64,000 nt of DNA, from NCBI RefSeq assembly GCF_021729035.1, contig NZ_JAJSAP010000010.1:52897-116896 (forward strand). The letters are read 5' to 3'. This DNA comes from Microbulbifer sediminum (GTDB lineage: Bacteria; Pseudomonadota; Gammaproteobacteria; Pseudomonadales; Cellvibrionaceae). Shown here piece by piece: positions 46,697-56,610 of the stretch. The notes beneath the pieces were generated by a model that saw only the letters and a program-made list of their open reading frames with translations, was not told the origin of the DNA and made no database searches. Every line of letters begins with the position of its first letter. Within the stretch, counting starts at the first letter, position 1. The translations under genes were made by a program, and so were the position numbers.

Positions 46697-47662
46697 ATGA
46701 CTGACCAAGTTGAACTCGAACTGGAAGTGCCGGCGCAGATGGCTGGCCTGCGCTTAGACCAGGCGGCGGCCGAATTAATTCCCGATTATTCCCGCGCCAG
46801 ACTGCAGGCATGGATCAAGGGGGGGCAGCTGACCGTGGATGGGCGCGCCGTGCGTCCCCGCGATAAGCTCTTCGGTGGTGAGCGGCTGAAGCTGAAGGCC
46901 GAGCTGGAGCGCGCCGGCGAGTGGCGCCCGGAGAAGATAGACCTGCGGGTCATTTACGAGGATGAGAGCCTGCTGGTGCTGGACAAGCAGCCCGGGCTGG
47001 TGGTGCACCCGGCGGCGGGCAACCCGGACGGCACGCTCTTGAACGGCTTGCTGCACCACTGCCCGCAGCTGGAAAAGATCCCCCGGGCGGGGATTGTCCA
47101 CCGGCTGGACAAGGACACCAGCGGCCTGATGGTAGTGGCCAAGACATTGTCGGCCCAGGCCGGGCTGGTGGAGCAGCTCAAACAGCGTACCGTCAGCCGG
47201 CAGTACGACGCCATCGCCCAGGGGAAGATTACCGCCGGGGGCACCGTGAATGCCCCCATCGGCCGGCACCGCCAGAACCGGCTGAAAATGGCGGTGCTGT
47301 CCCACGGTGGCAAGGAGGCGATTACTCACTACCGGGTGCAGGAGCGCTTCCGCGCCCACACCCTGGTCCGCTGCCACCTGGAAACCGGGCGCACCCACCA
47401 GATCCGCGTGCATATGGCGCATATTCGCCACCCCCTGGTGGGTGACCCGCTGTACGGCGGGCGCCCCCGGGTGCCGCCGGAGGCGGCAGACGCACTGTTG
47501 CAGGAGCTGCGCCACTTTCCCCGGCAGGCGCTACACGCAGCGCAACTGGCACTGGTCCACCCCGGCAGCGGGGAGGACATGCACTGGTCGACGCCCATGC
47601 CGGCGGATATGCTGCACCTGCTGGAATTGCTGCGCGCCGATGTTGCAGGTGCACCCGGCTGA
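46697..47662 (+). CDS. rluD: 23S rRNA pseudouridine synthase RluD
   Basis: The 321-residue enzyme isomerises uridines 1911, 1915 and 1917 (E. coli numbering) in helix 69 of 23S rRNA. The N-terminal S4 RNA-binding domain (LRLDQAAAELIPDYSRARL) is followed by the catalytic domain with VHRLDKDTSGLM near residues 135-146 (catalytic Asp in HRLDKDT) and HQIRVHMAHIRHP. pgeF follows 47 bp later, as in E. coli and pseudomonads, and then clpB. Confidence 0.96.
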   Translation: MTDQVELELEVPAQMAGLRLDQAAAELIPDYSRARLQAWIKGGQLTVDGRAVRPRDKLFGGERLKLKAELERAGEWRPEKIDLRVIYEDESLLVLDKQPGLVVHPAAGNPDGTLLNGLLHHCPQLEKIPRAGIVHRLDKDTSGLMVVAKTLSAQAGLVEQLKQRTVSRQYDAIAQGKITAGGTVNAPIGRHRQNRLKMAVLSHGGKEAITHYRVQERFRAHTLVRCHLETGRTHQIRVHMAHIRHPLVGDPLYGGRPRVPPEAADALLQELRHFPRQALHAAQLALVHPGSGEDMHWSTPMPADMLHLLELLRADVAGAPG

Positions 47663-47709
47663 CCGGCTAGTTTCTGCCGGGAACCCAAACAATCGTTGAA
47701 GGATCTGGA

Positions 47710-48471
47710 ATGACTGCCGACCACTATCTGATACCGGACTGGCCCGCCCCGGCCAACGTGCGCGCTGCGACCTCCATGCGTCGGGATGGGCACAGTAGCG
47801 GTGCTTATGCGGCGTTCAACCTGGGGGGGCATGTAGGCGACGACGCCGGAGCCGTGGAGGCCAACCGTCGCCAGCTGGTCCTTGAACTTCAGCTGCCGTC
47901 CGAGCCCCAGTGGTTGGAGCAGATCCATAGCGATCGGATTGTGGAGGCACACCGGGACGGCCTGGTGCGCACCGCCGACGCGTCGTTTTCCCGGGAGGCG
48001 GGCACTGTCTGCGCGGTGTTGACCGCCGATTGCCTGCCCTTGCTGCTGTGTGACCGCGCCGGCTCCATTGTGGCGGCGGTACACGCGGGCTGGCGCGGGC
48101 TGGCCACGGGAGTGGTTCGTAACAGTGTGCGGGCTCTGGATTGCGCGCCCGGAGAGCTGCTGGCCTGGCTTGGTCCTGCTATCGGCCCCGATGCCTTCGA
48201 GACCGGTGTTGATGTGCTGGAGCTGTTTTTCGAGCACGCCATGGACGGTGCCCATACAGAGCGGATGGCACAGTGTTTCCGCCCGCATGCGGACAAGCCC
48301 TTGCACTTTCTCGCCGATATCTATGGTCTGGCACGGGCGGAACTGGAAAGCCTGGGTGTCACCGGAATCTATGGCGGTAACCGCTGTACTTTCACTGAGA
48401 CTGATGATTTCTTTTCCTATCGGCGCGATGGCGTCACCGGGCGGATGGCGTCGCTGGTCTGGCTGGACTGA
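47710..48471 (+). CDS. pgeF: Peptidoglycan editing factor PgeF (YfiH, laccase-domain protein)
   Basis: The 253-residue protein has the conserved zinc-type His/Cys sites of the YfiH family: QIHSDRIV near residue 75, TADCLPLLL near 100-108 and VAAVHAGWRGLA near 120-131, with GPAIGPDAFE further on. Family members act as purine nucleoside phosphorylases or deaminases; E. coli YfiH helps remove wrong residues from peptidoglycan precursors. It sits between rluD and clpB, the usual rluD-pgeF-clpB order. Confidence 0.93.
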   Translation: MTADHYLIPDWPAPANVRAATSMRRDGHSSGAYAAFNLGGHVGDDAGAVEANRRQLVLELQLPSEPQWLEQIHSDRIVEAHRDGLVRTADASFSREAGTVCAVLTADCLPLLLCDRAGSIVAAVHAGWRGLATGVVRNSVRALDCAPGELLAWLGPAIGPDAFETGVDVLELFFEHAMDGAHTERMAQCFRPHADKPLHFLADIYGLARAELESLGVTGIYGGNRCTFTETDDFFSYRRDGVTGRMASLVWLD

Positions 48472-48527
48472 CCGCCTTCGCACCGGCAGGCTGTCCTGTC
48501 GCAATAACCCGCTCTTGTGTGTGGGTA

Positions 48528-48555
48528 TTGAAAATCCACACCCCGCCCCCATTTT
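48528..48555 (+). promoter_or_regulatory. Sigma-32 heat-shock promoter of clpB
   Basis: TTGAAA (48528-48533), a 13-bp spacer and CCCCATTT (48547-48554) fit the RpoH consensus CTTGAAA-N11-16-CCCCATNT. The start lies about 115 bp before the clpB ATG. Confidence 0.75.
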
Positions 48556-48675
48556 AATGCCTACACAGCGGATCTCCGGATTAGCAGCGAGATCCCCTAG
48601 ACTCAGAGTGGGCGCTGTCGTGCGTCCCCCCACTGTCAAACTGCTTTTACTGTGCCGAGGGAGGAGACCCGTCCA

Positions 48676-51282
48676 ATGCGCATAGACAAAATGACAAACC
48701 CGCTGCAGGCCGCGATTGCCGATGCGCAATCCCTGGCGGTGGGGCGCGATCATAACCAGATTTATCCCGAACACTTGTTGCAGGCACTGCTTGACCAGTC
48801 TGGCGGCAGTGTGCCGGCATTCCTGTCGCAGGCCGGTTTCAACCTCAACGGGCTGCGCAATGACCTGGCGAAAAGGCTGGACCAGTTGCCCACAGTGACG
48901 TCGCCGACTGGCGATGTGGGTATGTCACAGGAACTGATGCGCCTGTTTAACCTCGCTGACAAAAAAGCGCAGCAAAAAGGCGACAGTTTTATCGCCAGCG
49001 AAACCGTACTGCTGGCCGCATTTGATTCGGCTGCCGGTGAGGTTTCCAAGCTCCTGCACGCCAACGGTGACCTCAAGCAGTTACAGGCGGCTATCGACAA
49101 GGTGCGAGGGGATGAAAAAGTCAGCGACGCCGGTGCCGAGGACGCGCGACAGGCCCTGGACAAATACACCCTCGACCTGACCGAGCGCGCGGTTTCGGGC
49201 AAGCTCGACCCGGTTATCGGTCGCGATGACGAGATCCGTCGCACCATCCAGGTACTGCAGCGTCGCACCAAGAACAACCCGGTCCTGATCGGTGAGCCGG
49301 GTGTGGGCAAGACCGCCATCGTGGAGGGCCTGGCGCAGCGCATCGTCAATGGCGAGGTGCCCGAAGGCCTGAAGGACAAGCGGCTGTTGTCGCTCGACCT
49401 GGGAGCGTTGCTGGCAGGCGCAAAATTCCGCGGTGAGTTTGAAGAGCGGCTGAAGGCGGTATTGAACGAGCTCTCCAAGCAGGAAGGCCGTGTCATCCTG
49501 TTTATCGATGAGTTGCACACCATGGTCGGTGCCGGTAAGGCGGAGGGTGCCATGGACGCGGGCAATATGCTCAAGCCGGCACTGGCACGTGGTGAGCTGC
49601 ATTGCGTGGGTGCCACCACCCTGGATGAGTACCGCAAGTACATCGAGAAAGACGCCGCGCTGGAGCGCCGCTTCCAGAAGGTTCTGGTGGATGAGCCCAC
49701 CGAAGAGGACACCATTGCCATCCTCCGTGGCCTGAAAGAACGTTACGAAGTCCACCATGGCGTGGATATTACCGACTCGGCGATTATCGCCGCGACCAAG
49801 CTGTCGCAGCGCTACATCACCGATCGCCAGTTGCCGGACAAGGCGATCGACCTGATCGATGAGGCGGCCAGCCGCATCCGCATGGAAATCGATTCCAAGC
49901 CGGAGTCCATGGACAAGCTGGAGCGGCGCCTGATCCAGTTGAAGATCGAGCGCGAGGCGGTAAAGAAAGACAAGGATGACGAGGCGGCACAGAAGCGCCT
50001 GGAAAAGCTGGAAGAGGATATCCACGAAATCGAGCAGGAGTATGCCGACCTGGAGGAGGTGTGGAAAGCCGAGAAAGCCCAGTTGGCCGGGAGCACCGAC
50101 ACCAAGGAGAAGCTGGAACAGGCCAAGCTGGATATGGAAGCGGCCAGGCGCGCCGGCGACCTGACGCGCATGTCCGAGCTCCAGTACGGGGTTATCCCCC
50201 AGCTGGAGCAACAGCTGCAGCAGGCCAGCGATGAGGAAACCACAGAGGAACCGCGCCTGCTGCGCAACCGCGTCACCGACGAGGAGGTGGCAGAGGTGGT
50301 CTCCCGCTGGACCGGTATTCCGGTATCGAAAATGCTCGAGGGCGAGCGGGAGAAGCTGTTGCGCATGGAGGATGCCCTGCACAATCGGGTAATTGGCCAG
50401 GATGAGGCAGTGAATGCGGTGGCGAACGCCGTGCGCCGTTCCCGTGCGGGCCTGTCGGATCCCAACCGGCCCAACGGCTCTTTCCTGTTTCTCGGCCCCA
50501 CCGGGGTGGGCAAGACCGAACTGTGCAAGTCGCTGGCGGAATTCCTGTTTGATAGCCAGGACGCCATGGTGCGGATCGATATGTCCGAATTCATGGAGAA
50601 GCATTCGGTGGCGCGGCTGATCGGTGCGCCACCGGGTTATGTCGGTTACGAAGAGGGCGGTTACCTGACCGAGGCGGTGCGCCGCAAACCCTACTCGGTG
50701 GTGTTGCTGGACGAGGTGGAGAAGGCGCACCCGGACGTGTTCAATATCCTGTTGCAGGTCCTGGAGGACGGCCGACTGACTGACGGCCAGGGCCGCACCG
50801 TGGACTTCCGCAATACGGTGGTGGTGATGACCTCCAACCTGGGTTCCGACCTGATCCAGAAGTACGCCAGCAAGAAAGAGGAAGACGAGCTCGACAGCGA
50901 AATCCATTACCGCCAGATGAAAAATGCGGTAATGGAGGTGGTGGGCGAACATTTCCGGCCGGAGTTTATCAACCGGATCGACGAGGTTGTGGTGTTCCAC
51001 CCCCTGGCACGGGCCCAGGTGCGCTCCATTGCCGAAATCCAGCTGGAGCAGCTGCGCCGCCGGCTGGCGGAGCGCGACCTGCAGCTGGAAGTGGCCGAGC
51101 CCCTGCTGGACAAGCTGGCGGATGTGGGCTTCGACCCGGTCTACGGCGCGCGCCCGCTCAAGCGTGCGATCCAGATGTGGCTGGAAAACCCGCTGGCCCA
51201 GGATGTCCTGTCGGGCAAGTTCGCACCCGGCGATACCATCCATGCGGAGCTGGAGGGGGATCACGCCGTCTTCCGCAAGTGA
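48676..51282 (+). CDS. clpB: ATP-dependent disaggregase ClpB
   Basis: The 868-residue hexameric AAA+ chaperone dissolves protein aggregates with DnaK. It has an N-terminal Clp-N domain (1 to about 145), a first ATPase domain (Walker A GEPGVGKT near 206), a coiled-coil middle domain (about 400-525, rich in Glu/Lys) and a second ATPase domain (GPTGVGKT near 608). I chose ATG 48676 (GGAGGAG upstream); an in-frame start at 48652 is also possible. A sigma-32 promoter precedes it and a terminator follows. Confidence 0.98.
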   Translation: MRIDKMTNPLQAAIADAQSLAVGRDHNQIYPEHLLQALLDQSGGSVPAFLSQAGFNLNGLRNDLAKRLDQLPTVTSPTGDVGMSQELMRLFNLADKKAQQKGDSFIASETVLLAAFDSAAGEVSKLLHANGDLKQLQAAIDKVRGDEKVSDAGAEDARQALDKYTLDLTERAVSGKLDPVIGRDDEIRRTIQVLQRRTKNNPVLIGEPGVGKTAIVEGLAQRIVNGEVPEGLKDKRLLSLDLGALLAGAKFRGEFEERLKAVLNELSKQEGRVILFIDELHTMVGAGKAEGAMDAGNMLKPALARGELHCVGATTLDEYRKYIEKDAALERRFQKVLVDEPTEEDTIAILRGLKERYEVHHGVDITDSAIIAATKLSQRYITDRQLPDKAIDLIDEAASRIRMEIDSKPESMDKLERRLIQLKIEREAVKKDKDDEAAQKRLEKLEEDIHEIEQEYADLEEVWKAEKAQLAGSTDTKEKLEQAKLDMEAARRAGDLTRMSELQYGVIPQLEQQLQQASDEETTEEPRLLRNRVTDEEVAEVVSRWTGIPVSKMLEGEREKLLRMEDALHNRVIGQDEAVNAVANAVRRSRAGLSDPNRPNGSFLFLGPTGVGKTELCKSLAEFLFDSQDAMVRIDMSEFMEKHSVARLIGAPPGYVGYEEGGYLTEAVRRKPYSVVLLDEVEKAHPDVFNILLQVLEDGRLTDGQGRTVDFRNTVVVMTSNLGSDLIQKYASKKEEDELDSEIHYRQMKNAVMEVVGEHFRPEFINRIDEVVVFHPLARAQVRSIAEIQLEQLRRRLAERDLQLEVAEPLLDKLADVGFDPVYGARPLKRAIQMWLENPLAQDVLSGKFAPGDTIHAELEGDHAVFRK

Positions 51283-51303
51283 TACGTCCCACCCTGTGAA
51301 ATG

Positions 51304-51335
51304 GCCCGCCGGCGCGAGCGCACCGGCGGGCTTTT
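51304..51335 (+). terminator. Terminator after clpB
   Basis: A 9-bp stem GCCCGCCGG / CCGGCGGGC with a 10-nt loop is followed by four T, then C and three T. Confidence 0.75.
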
Positions 51336-51512
51336 CTTTATCCGCCGCCCCATTGCCCGCTCCCGCCGGACCGTCCGTTTTCGACCCCTGGCTGCAGCCC
51401 ACCGATTGCCAACCGTCATTCCTGCCCGCGCTTGCCTATCCTGACTGCTGGGCCCGGTCAATTTGGCCGGCTTGCCCCTGCGTGGATATGTGGCAATCGA
51501 CAGGGAGTTGCA

Positions 51513-52652
51513 GTGGCTGGACGCAATCCGGTATTCAACAAGCGCATGCTGCTGATGCTGCTGGGCTGCCTGCTGCTGTTTGGCGGCATCTTTGCCTTCA
51601 AGATGTTCGGCAAAATGATGATGAACCGGGCATTCGACAATATGCCATTACCGGCGGCCACGGTCACCGCAGCGCGGGTCGAGCGGCAGCTCTGGCAGGA
51701 GAGCCTGTCTGCCGTAGGCACAATGCGCGCCGTCAATGGCGTCGAGGTAACGACCCGCGCCCAGGGCGTGGTGCAGCGGATACTGTTCGATTCCGGCCAG
51801 CCTGCGGAGAAGGGCCAGTTGCTGGCGGAGTTGTCGGCGGAACCGGAAAAGGCGGAACTGGAAGTGCTGGAGGCGGAGCTGCGGCTGGCCCGCCGCAATC
51901 ACCAGCGCATCAAGGCGCTGCACGTCAAGGGTGTCACCACCGATGCGGAGCTGGATGACGCACTCAGTACCCTGGACCGGGTGTTGGCAAGTATCCGTGT
52001 GCAGAAAGAGACGGTGGAGGAGCACCGGGTTGTGGCGCCGTTTTCCGGGCGGCTGGGTATTCGCCGCATCGACCTGGGGCAGAACGTCGCGCCCGGAGAT
52101 CCGGTGGTCTCCCTGCAGCAGCTGGACCCGATTTTCGTCGATTTCTACCTGCCGGGCCGCTACTTCGCGCGCATCAAGACCGGTCTTCCCATTGAAGTCA
52201 CCACCGATGCGTTCCCGGAAAAGACATTCCCGGGCAAGGTGACAGCCATCGATCCCGGTATCGACAGTGCCAGTCGCAACTTCCTGCTCCAGGCCACCAT
52301 GGACAACCCCGGCGACCAGTTGCGCCCGGGCATGTTCGCCGACGTGTCGGTGGACCTTCCCCGCCGGCGCAATGTGCTGGTGGTGCCGCGCACGGCAGTC
52401 AGCTTCTCTCCCTACGGCAATGCCATCTTTGTCCTGCAACAAGACCCGGAGGGCAATGGCCTGGTGGCGAGCAAGCGGTTTGTAAAAACTGGTGAGGAGC
52501 GTGGTGACCTGGTGGAAATCATCGAGGGGGCGGAGGAGGGGGAGCGTGTCGCCACCAGCGGCCTGCTGAAGTTACGTAACCAGAGCCCGGTCACCGTCAA
52601 TAACGAGGAGACACTGCCGGCGAAGGCGGATCCACAGCCGGAGAACAGCTGA
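51513..52652 (+). CDS. RND efflux periplasmic adaptor (membrane fusion protein)
   Basis: The 379-residue HlyD/AcrA-type protein has an N-terminal membrane anchor (KRMLLMLLGCLLLFGGIFAFKMFG), a lipoyl-like half motif around GVVQRILFDSGQPAEKGQLLAEL, an alpha-helical hairpin (about 130-185), the second lipoyl half (APFSGRLGIRRIDLGQNVAPGDP), and a beta-barrel and membrane-proximal part. It links the inner-membrane pump to an outer-membrane channel. I chose GTG 51513 because AGGGAG lies 5 nt upstream. The pump gene follows 31 bp later. No outer-membrane factor gene is in the window, so a TolC-type channel must be shared. Confidence 0.9.
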   Translation: MAGRNPVFNKRMLLMLLGCLLLFGGIFAFKMFGKMMMNRAFDNMPLPAATVTAARVERQLWQESLSAVGTMRAVNGVEVTTRAQGVVQRILFDSGQPAEKGQLLAELSAEPEKAELEVLEAELRLARRNHQRIKALHVKGVTTDAELDDALSTLDRVLASIRVQKETVEEHRVVAPFSGRLGIRRIDLGQNVAPGDPVVSLQQLDPIFVDFYLPGRYFARIKTGLPIEVTTDAFPEKTFPGKVTAIDPGIDSASRNFLLQATMDNPGDQLRPGMFADVSVDLPRRRNVLVVPRTAVSFSPYGNAIFVLQQDPEGNGLVASKRFVKTGEERGDLVEIIEGAEEGERVATSGLLKLRNQSPVTVNNEETLPAKADPQPENS

Positions 52653-52683
52653 CCATGGCCACTACCGCAACCGGTGCCCCCGC

Positions 52684-55600
52684 GTGAATTTTACCGAGAT
52701 CTTTATCCGCAAGCCGGTACTGGCGACAGTGGTGAGCCTGTTTATCTTCCTGCTGGGGCTCCGTGCCGCCACCGAGCTCAACGTGCGCGAGTACCCGGAG
52801 CTGCAGAATGCGGTAATCACCGTAACCACGGTCTATGTAGGCGCCGATGCAGACCTGGTGCAGGGATTTATCACTACGCCGCTGGAACAGGAGATCGCCA
52901 CCGCCGACGGCATCGACTACATGGTGTCCACCAGTGTGCAGGGGGTGTCGACCATCCAGGCCTATGTGCGCCTCGACTTTGATCCCAACCAGGTGCTCAC
53001 CCAGGTGGTGGCCAAGGTCAACCGCCTGCGCAGCGAGTTGCCGGAGGAGTCCGAGGACTCCACCGTGGATATGGCCATCGGCCAGACGGTGGCGGCCATG
53101 TACCTGTCGTTCTCATCCGGGATCCTCGATAACAACCAGATTACCGATTACCTGACACGGGTGGTGCAGCCCAAGCTGTCGACCATCCCGGGTGTGCAGC
53201 GTGCGCGCCTGCTGGGCAACCGGACCTTCGCCATGCGTATCTGGCTGAAGCCGGCAGAAATGGCATCGCAGGAGGTAACCCCGGGCGATGTCAGCGCGGC
53301 GCTGCGCGCCAACAATGTGTTGTCGGCGGTGGGCAGTACCAAGGGCCGCTGGATCACTGTGGAAATATCAGCCGATACGGATATCGCCTCTGAGGAGGCT
53401 TTCCGTGACCTGGTGGTGCGCTCCGACGAGGACCGCATCGTACGGCTGGGGGATATCGCTGAGGTGGAGCTGGGATCCGAGTCCTACGATACCTCGGTCA
53501 CCTTTAATGGGCGTTCGGCGACCTTTATTGCGGTGGAAGTGGCTCCGGATGCCAATGCGCTGGAAGTCATCCGCGAGGTGCGCAGGAAACTCGATGGTGA
53601 GGTTTTCCCGCAGCTGCCGGAGGGCATGATCGGTGAGATTCCCTACGACAGCACCGAGTACATCCAGGACTCGATCAACGAGGTGGTGAAGACGATCGCC
53701 GAGGCGGTGTTGATCGTGATCGTGGTGATCTACCTGTTCCTCGGTTCCCTGCGCAGCGTGGTAATCCCGGCGATTGCGGTGCCGCTGTCGCTGGTGGGGG
53801 CGCTGTTCCTGATGCTGCTGATGGGGTTTTCCATCAACCTGCTGACCCTGCTGGCGATGGTACTGGCCATCGGTATCGTGGTGGATGATGCCATCATCGT
53901 GCTCGAGAATGTACACCGCCACATCGAAGAGGGTATGACGCCGCGGGACGCCGCCATTCGCGGTGCGCGCGAACTGGCATGGCCGGTGGTGGCCATGACC
54001 ACCACCCTGATTGCCGTGTACCTGCCGATCGGTTTCCTGGGCGGGCTCACCGGCACCCTGTTTGTGGAGTTCGCCTTCTCCCTGGCCGGGGCGGTGCTGC
54101 TGTCCGGTGTGGTGGCGCTGACCCTGACGCCGATGATGGCGTCAAAGATCCTGAAGCCGCCGAAGGAGAATGGCGGCAATCGCCTGGAGCAGTGGCTGGA
54201 AAGGCAATTCGAGCGTATGCAGCAGGGATACCAGCGGCGGCTGCACAGCGCCCTGGATGACCGGCTGGTGATCCTGCTTTTCGGGTTGATCGTGCTGGTG
54301 AGTTGTTATTTCCTGTTCGTCACCTCGCCCAGCGAGTTGGAACCGGATGAGGACCGCGGTTTTGTCCTGACCATTTCCTCGGCGGACTCCTTTGCCACCA
54401 TCGATTACCTGGAGCGCTTCACCCGGGAGCTTAACGTCATTGCCGAGCGGCATGCCGACGAGGTGGAAAACCTGTTCCTGCTCAACGGGGTCGGCGGTGC
54501 CGGTAATGCCACCAACAGCGCCATTGCCGGTTTCGTGCTCGCGCCCTGGAACCGGCGTGCGCTGGACACTGCCGAGATGAAGGACATTATCAGCAACGAG
54601 GTGGCAGAGATCGCCGGCCTCAAGGTGGCAGTGGTGGTACCACCCAGCCTGCCCACCGCCGGCGGCCGCCTGCCAGTGGAGTTCGTGGTCGGCTCCACCG
54701 AGCCGATGGAAAACCTGGCCTCGTTTGCCGACGAGATCATGGAGCGGGCACTGGCCAGCCGTAAGTTTATTTTCGTGGATTCCGACCTGAAGCTGGATAA
54801 GCCCAAATTGCGGGTGCTGGTGGATCGCAACAAGGCGGCAGCAATGGGGATCACCATGGCGGATATCGGGCGGGAGCTGGGGGCCATGATGTCGGGGGCC
54901 TATACCAATCGGTTTTCGCTGGAGAACCGCAGTTACAAGGTGATTCCCCAGGTGGTGCGGCGCGAGCGGCTGACTGGCGCCCAGCTCAAGCAGTACTACA
55001 TCCGCAGCCGTTCCGGGCAGCTGGTGCCCATGTCGACGCTGGTAAGCCTGGAGGAAACGGTGGAGCCACAGCAGCTCAAGCGTTTCCAGCAACTTAATGC
55101 GGTGACCATTTCCGGTGTCCCGCGCCCGGGCATCACACTGGGGGAGGCGCTGGGGGTGCTGGACAATGCCGCGGCAGAGATATTGCCGCCGGGCTATTCG
55201 GTGGACTACGCCGGGCAGTCGCGCCAGTACAAGGCGGAGGGCTCCGAGCTGGTGGTTACGTTTTTCTTTGCCCTGATCGTGATTTACCTGGTGCTGGCGG
55301 CGCAGTTCGAGAGCTGGCTTGATCCGTTGATTATGCTGGTCACTGTGCCAATGAGTGTCTGTGGTGCCATGATATTTGTCAGCCTGGGACTCACCACTTT
55401 GAACATCTATACCCAGGTCGGGTTGGTGACACTGATTGGGGTGATATCCAAGCACGGCATCCTGATAGTCGAGTTTGCGAACAAACTGCAGGAAGAGGGG
55501 CGGGATAAGCGCGCGGCGATTGAGGCGGCGGCTTCCATTCGCCTGCGCCCAATTCTCATGACCACCGCTTCTCTGGTTCTCGCCATGGTTCCCCTGCTGT

Positions 55601-55800
55601 TGGCCGCAGGGCCAGGAGGTGGGGCCAGGTTTGCCATGGGGCTGGTGGTGGCTACTGGAATGACCATAGGCACCTTGTTTACGCTCTTCGTAGTGCCGGC
55701 CATGTACCTGTACCTGGGGCGGGACTTCGAGCAGGGAAACCCGCGCTCGGGCCTGGATCCGGCAGAACCCGGCGAAGGCGAGTCGGCTGGTTCCAGTTAG
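52684..55800 (+). CDS. RND multidrug efflux pump, HAE1-type permease
   Basis: The 1038-residue protein has the AcrB-like layout: helix 1 (PVLATVVSLFIFLLGL), a first large periplasmic loop, helices 2-7, a second large loop and helices 8-12. The proton-relay aspartates of helix 4 are seen in AIGIVVDDAIIVLENVHRH near residue 402-420. It exports hydrophobic compounds from the periplasm or membrane outer leaflet. The start is GTG at 52684. It lies directly after its adaptor gene and is probably cotranscribed with it. The substrate range cannot be told. MexI/VexB-like members are closest by motif, which is my impression only. Confidence 0.92.
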   Translation: MNFTEIFIRKPVLATVVSLFIFLLGLRAATELNVREYPELQNAVITVTTVYVGADADLVQGFITTPLEQEIATADGIDYMVSTSVQGVSTIQAYVRLDFDPNQVLTQVVAKVNRLRSELPEESEDSTVDMAIGQTVAAMYLSFSSGILDNNQITDYLTRVVQPKLSTIPGVQRARLLGNRTFAMRIWLKPAEMASQEVTPGDVSAALRANNVLSAVGSTKGRWITVEISADTDIASEEAFRDLVVRSDEDRIVRLGDIAEVELGSESYDTSVTFNGRSATFIAVEVAPDANALEVIREVRRKLDGEVFPQLPEGMIGEIPYDSTEYIQDSINEVVKTIAEAVLIVIVVIYLFLGSLRSVVIPAIAVPLSLVGALFLMLLMGFSINLLTLLAMVLAIGIVVDDAIIVLENVHRHIEEGMTPRDAAIRGARELAWPVVAMTTTLIAVYLPIGFLGGLTGTLFVEFAFSLAGAVLLSGVVALTLTPMMASKILKPPKENGGNRLEQWLERQFERMQQGYQRRLHSALDDRLVILLFGLIVLVSCYFLFVTSPSELEPDEDRGFVLTISSADSFATIDYLERFTRELNVIAERHADEVENLFLLNGVGGAGNATNSAIAGFVLAPWNRRALDTAEMKDIISNEVAEIAGLKVAVVVPPSLPTAGGRLPVEFVVGSTEPMENLASFADEIMERALASRKFIFVDSDLKLDKPKLRVLVDRNKAAAMGITMADIGRELGAMMSGAYTNRFSLENRSYKVIPQVVRRERLTGAQLKQYYIRSRSGQLVPMSTLVSLEETVEPQQLKRFQQLNAVTISGVPRPGITLGEALGVLDNAAAEILPPGYSVDYAGQSRQYKAEGSELVVTFFFALIVIYLVLAAQFESWLDPLIMLVTVPMSVCGAMIFVSLGLTTLNIYTQVGLVTLIGVISKHGILIVEFANKLQEEGRDKRAAIEAAASIRLRPILMTTASLVLAMVPLLLAAGPGGGARFAMGLVVATGMTIGTLFTLFVVPAMYLYLGRDFEQGNPRSGLDPAEPGEGESAGSS

Positions 55801-55831
55801 GGGCCACAGGATAAGCAACGCTTTTCCCTGT

Positions 55832-55859
55832 TTGGGGTGCAAGAGAGCCACCCTATACT
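55832..55859 (+). promoter_or_regulatory. Sigma-70 promoter of the fasciclin-domain gene
   Basis: TTGGGG (55832-55837), a 16-bp spacer and TATACT (55854-55859). The start would be near 55866, giving a leader of about 65 nt. Confidence 0.55.
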
Positions 55860-55931
55860 GCTCCCCAGTCTGATTCGGATTGGCCATGGCCATCCGGGAT
55901 TCCGAGAGTGCTTCACTGTGGAGGTGAAATC

Positions 55932-56477
55932 ATGCGTGCATTCAAACTGGTTCTTTCGCGATTTATATGGGCGCCGCTGGTGCTGGCAGCCTTGTACTGT
56001 GGGTCGCTGCAGGCTTCAGATCCCAGCAAGACAATCGCACAAAACGCGTCCCAGGCTGAGAGCCTGTCCACGCTGGTCGCTGCGATCAAAGCGGCGGGCC
56101 TTGCAGATACGCTGAACAGTGAGGGGCCCTTCACCGTCTTTGCGCCCACCAATCAGGCTTTCGGTGCACTGCCGCAGGGCAAGGTAGACGAATTGCTGAA
56201 GCCGGAAAACCAGCAAAAGCTGCAGAGGATCCTCGGCTACCACGTGGTTCCAGGTAAGGCGACCGCTGAGGTGGTGATGGAGAAGATCAAGAAGGGAGGC
56301 GGCCATGCGACCGTGGACACGGTGCAGGGCGAGAAGCTTACCCTGAGGGCCGATGGAGACAAGGTGACGGTGACCGATGCCAAGGGTAATACCGCCACGG
56401 TGCTGCAGGCAGACCTGATGAGTTCCAACGGCGTCGTCCATGTGATTGACGGTGTACTGATGCCGACGAAAAAGTAA
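55932..56477 (+). CDS. Secreted fasciclin (FAS1) domain protein
   Basis: The 181-residue protein has a signal peptide (about 1-35, ending SLQA before SDPSKT) and one FAS1 domain with the H1 pattern FTVFAPTNQAFGALP and the H2-like stretch LGYHVVPGK, ending in the usual NGVVHVIDGVLMP. Bacterial FAS1 proteins are adhesive or structural and act in the periplasm or outside; the partner is unknown. I chose ATG 55932 because GGAGGTG precedes it and the signal peptide starts there. A terminator follows. Confidence 0.88.
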   Translation: MRAFKLVLSRFIWAPLVLAALYCGSLQASDPSKTIAQNASQAESLSTLVAAIKAAGLADTLNSEGPFTVFAPTNQAFGALPQGKVDELLKPENQQKLQRILGYHVVPGKATAEVVMEKIKKGGGHATVDTVQGEKLTLRADGDKVTVTDAKGNTATVLQADLMSSNGVVHVIDGVLMPTKK

Positions 56478-56496
56478 TCAGGTTCATGTGGAGACG

Positions 56497-56524
56497 GGCG
56501 GCCTTCAGGCCGCCTTTCTTTTTT
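56497..56524 (+). terminator. Terminator after the fasciclin-domain gene
   Basis: A 7-bp stem GGCGGCC / GGCCGCC with loop TTCA is followed by TTTCTTTTTT. Confidence 0.88.
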
Positions 56525-56610
56525 CGACATACCTTTCATCTTGGCTTGGCAAACTCACCATAGCGCCAGCTAGAATTTCCAGCAGGGGAATTTTATCTGG
56601 GCTTTCAGTT

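Noticed and set aside
47329..48774. Minus-strand open frame of 481 codons over rluD, pgeF and the clpB start
   Set aside because: It is antisense to three recognised genes and crosses the clpB heat-shock promoter.
49081..51402. Minus-strand open frame of 773 codons over clpB
   Set aside because: It is a shadow of the ClpB frame, rich in His, Gln and Leu without motifs.
54142..55893. Minus-strand open frame of 583 codons over the RND pump
   Set aside because: It is antisense to a full-length RND permease and shows no signal or domain.
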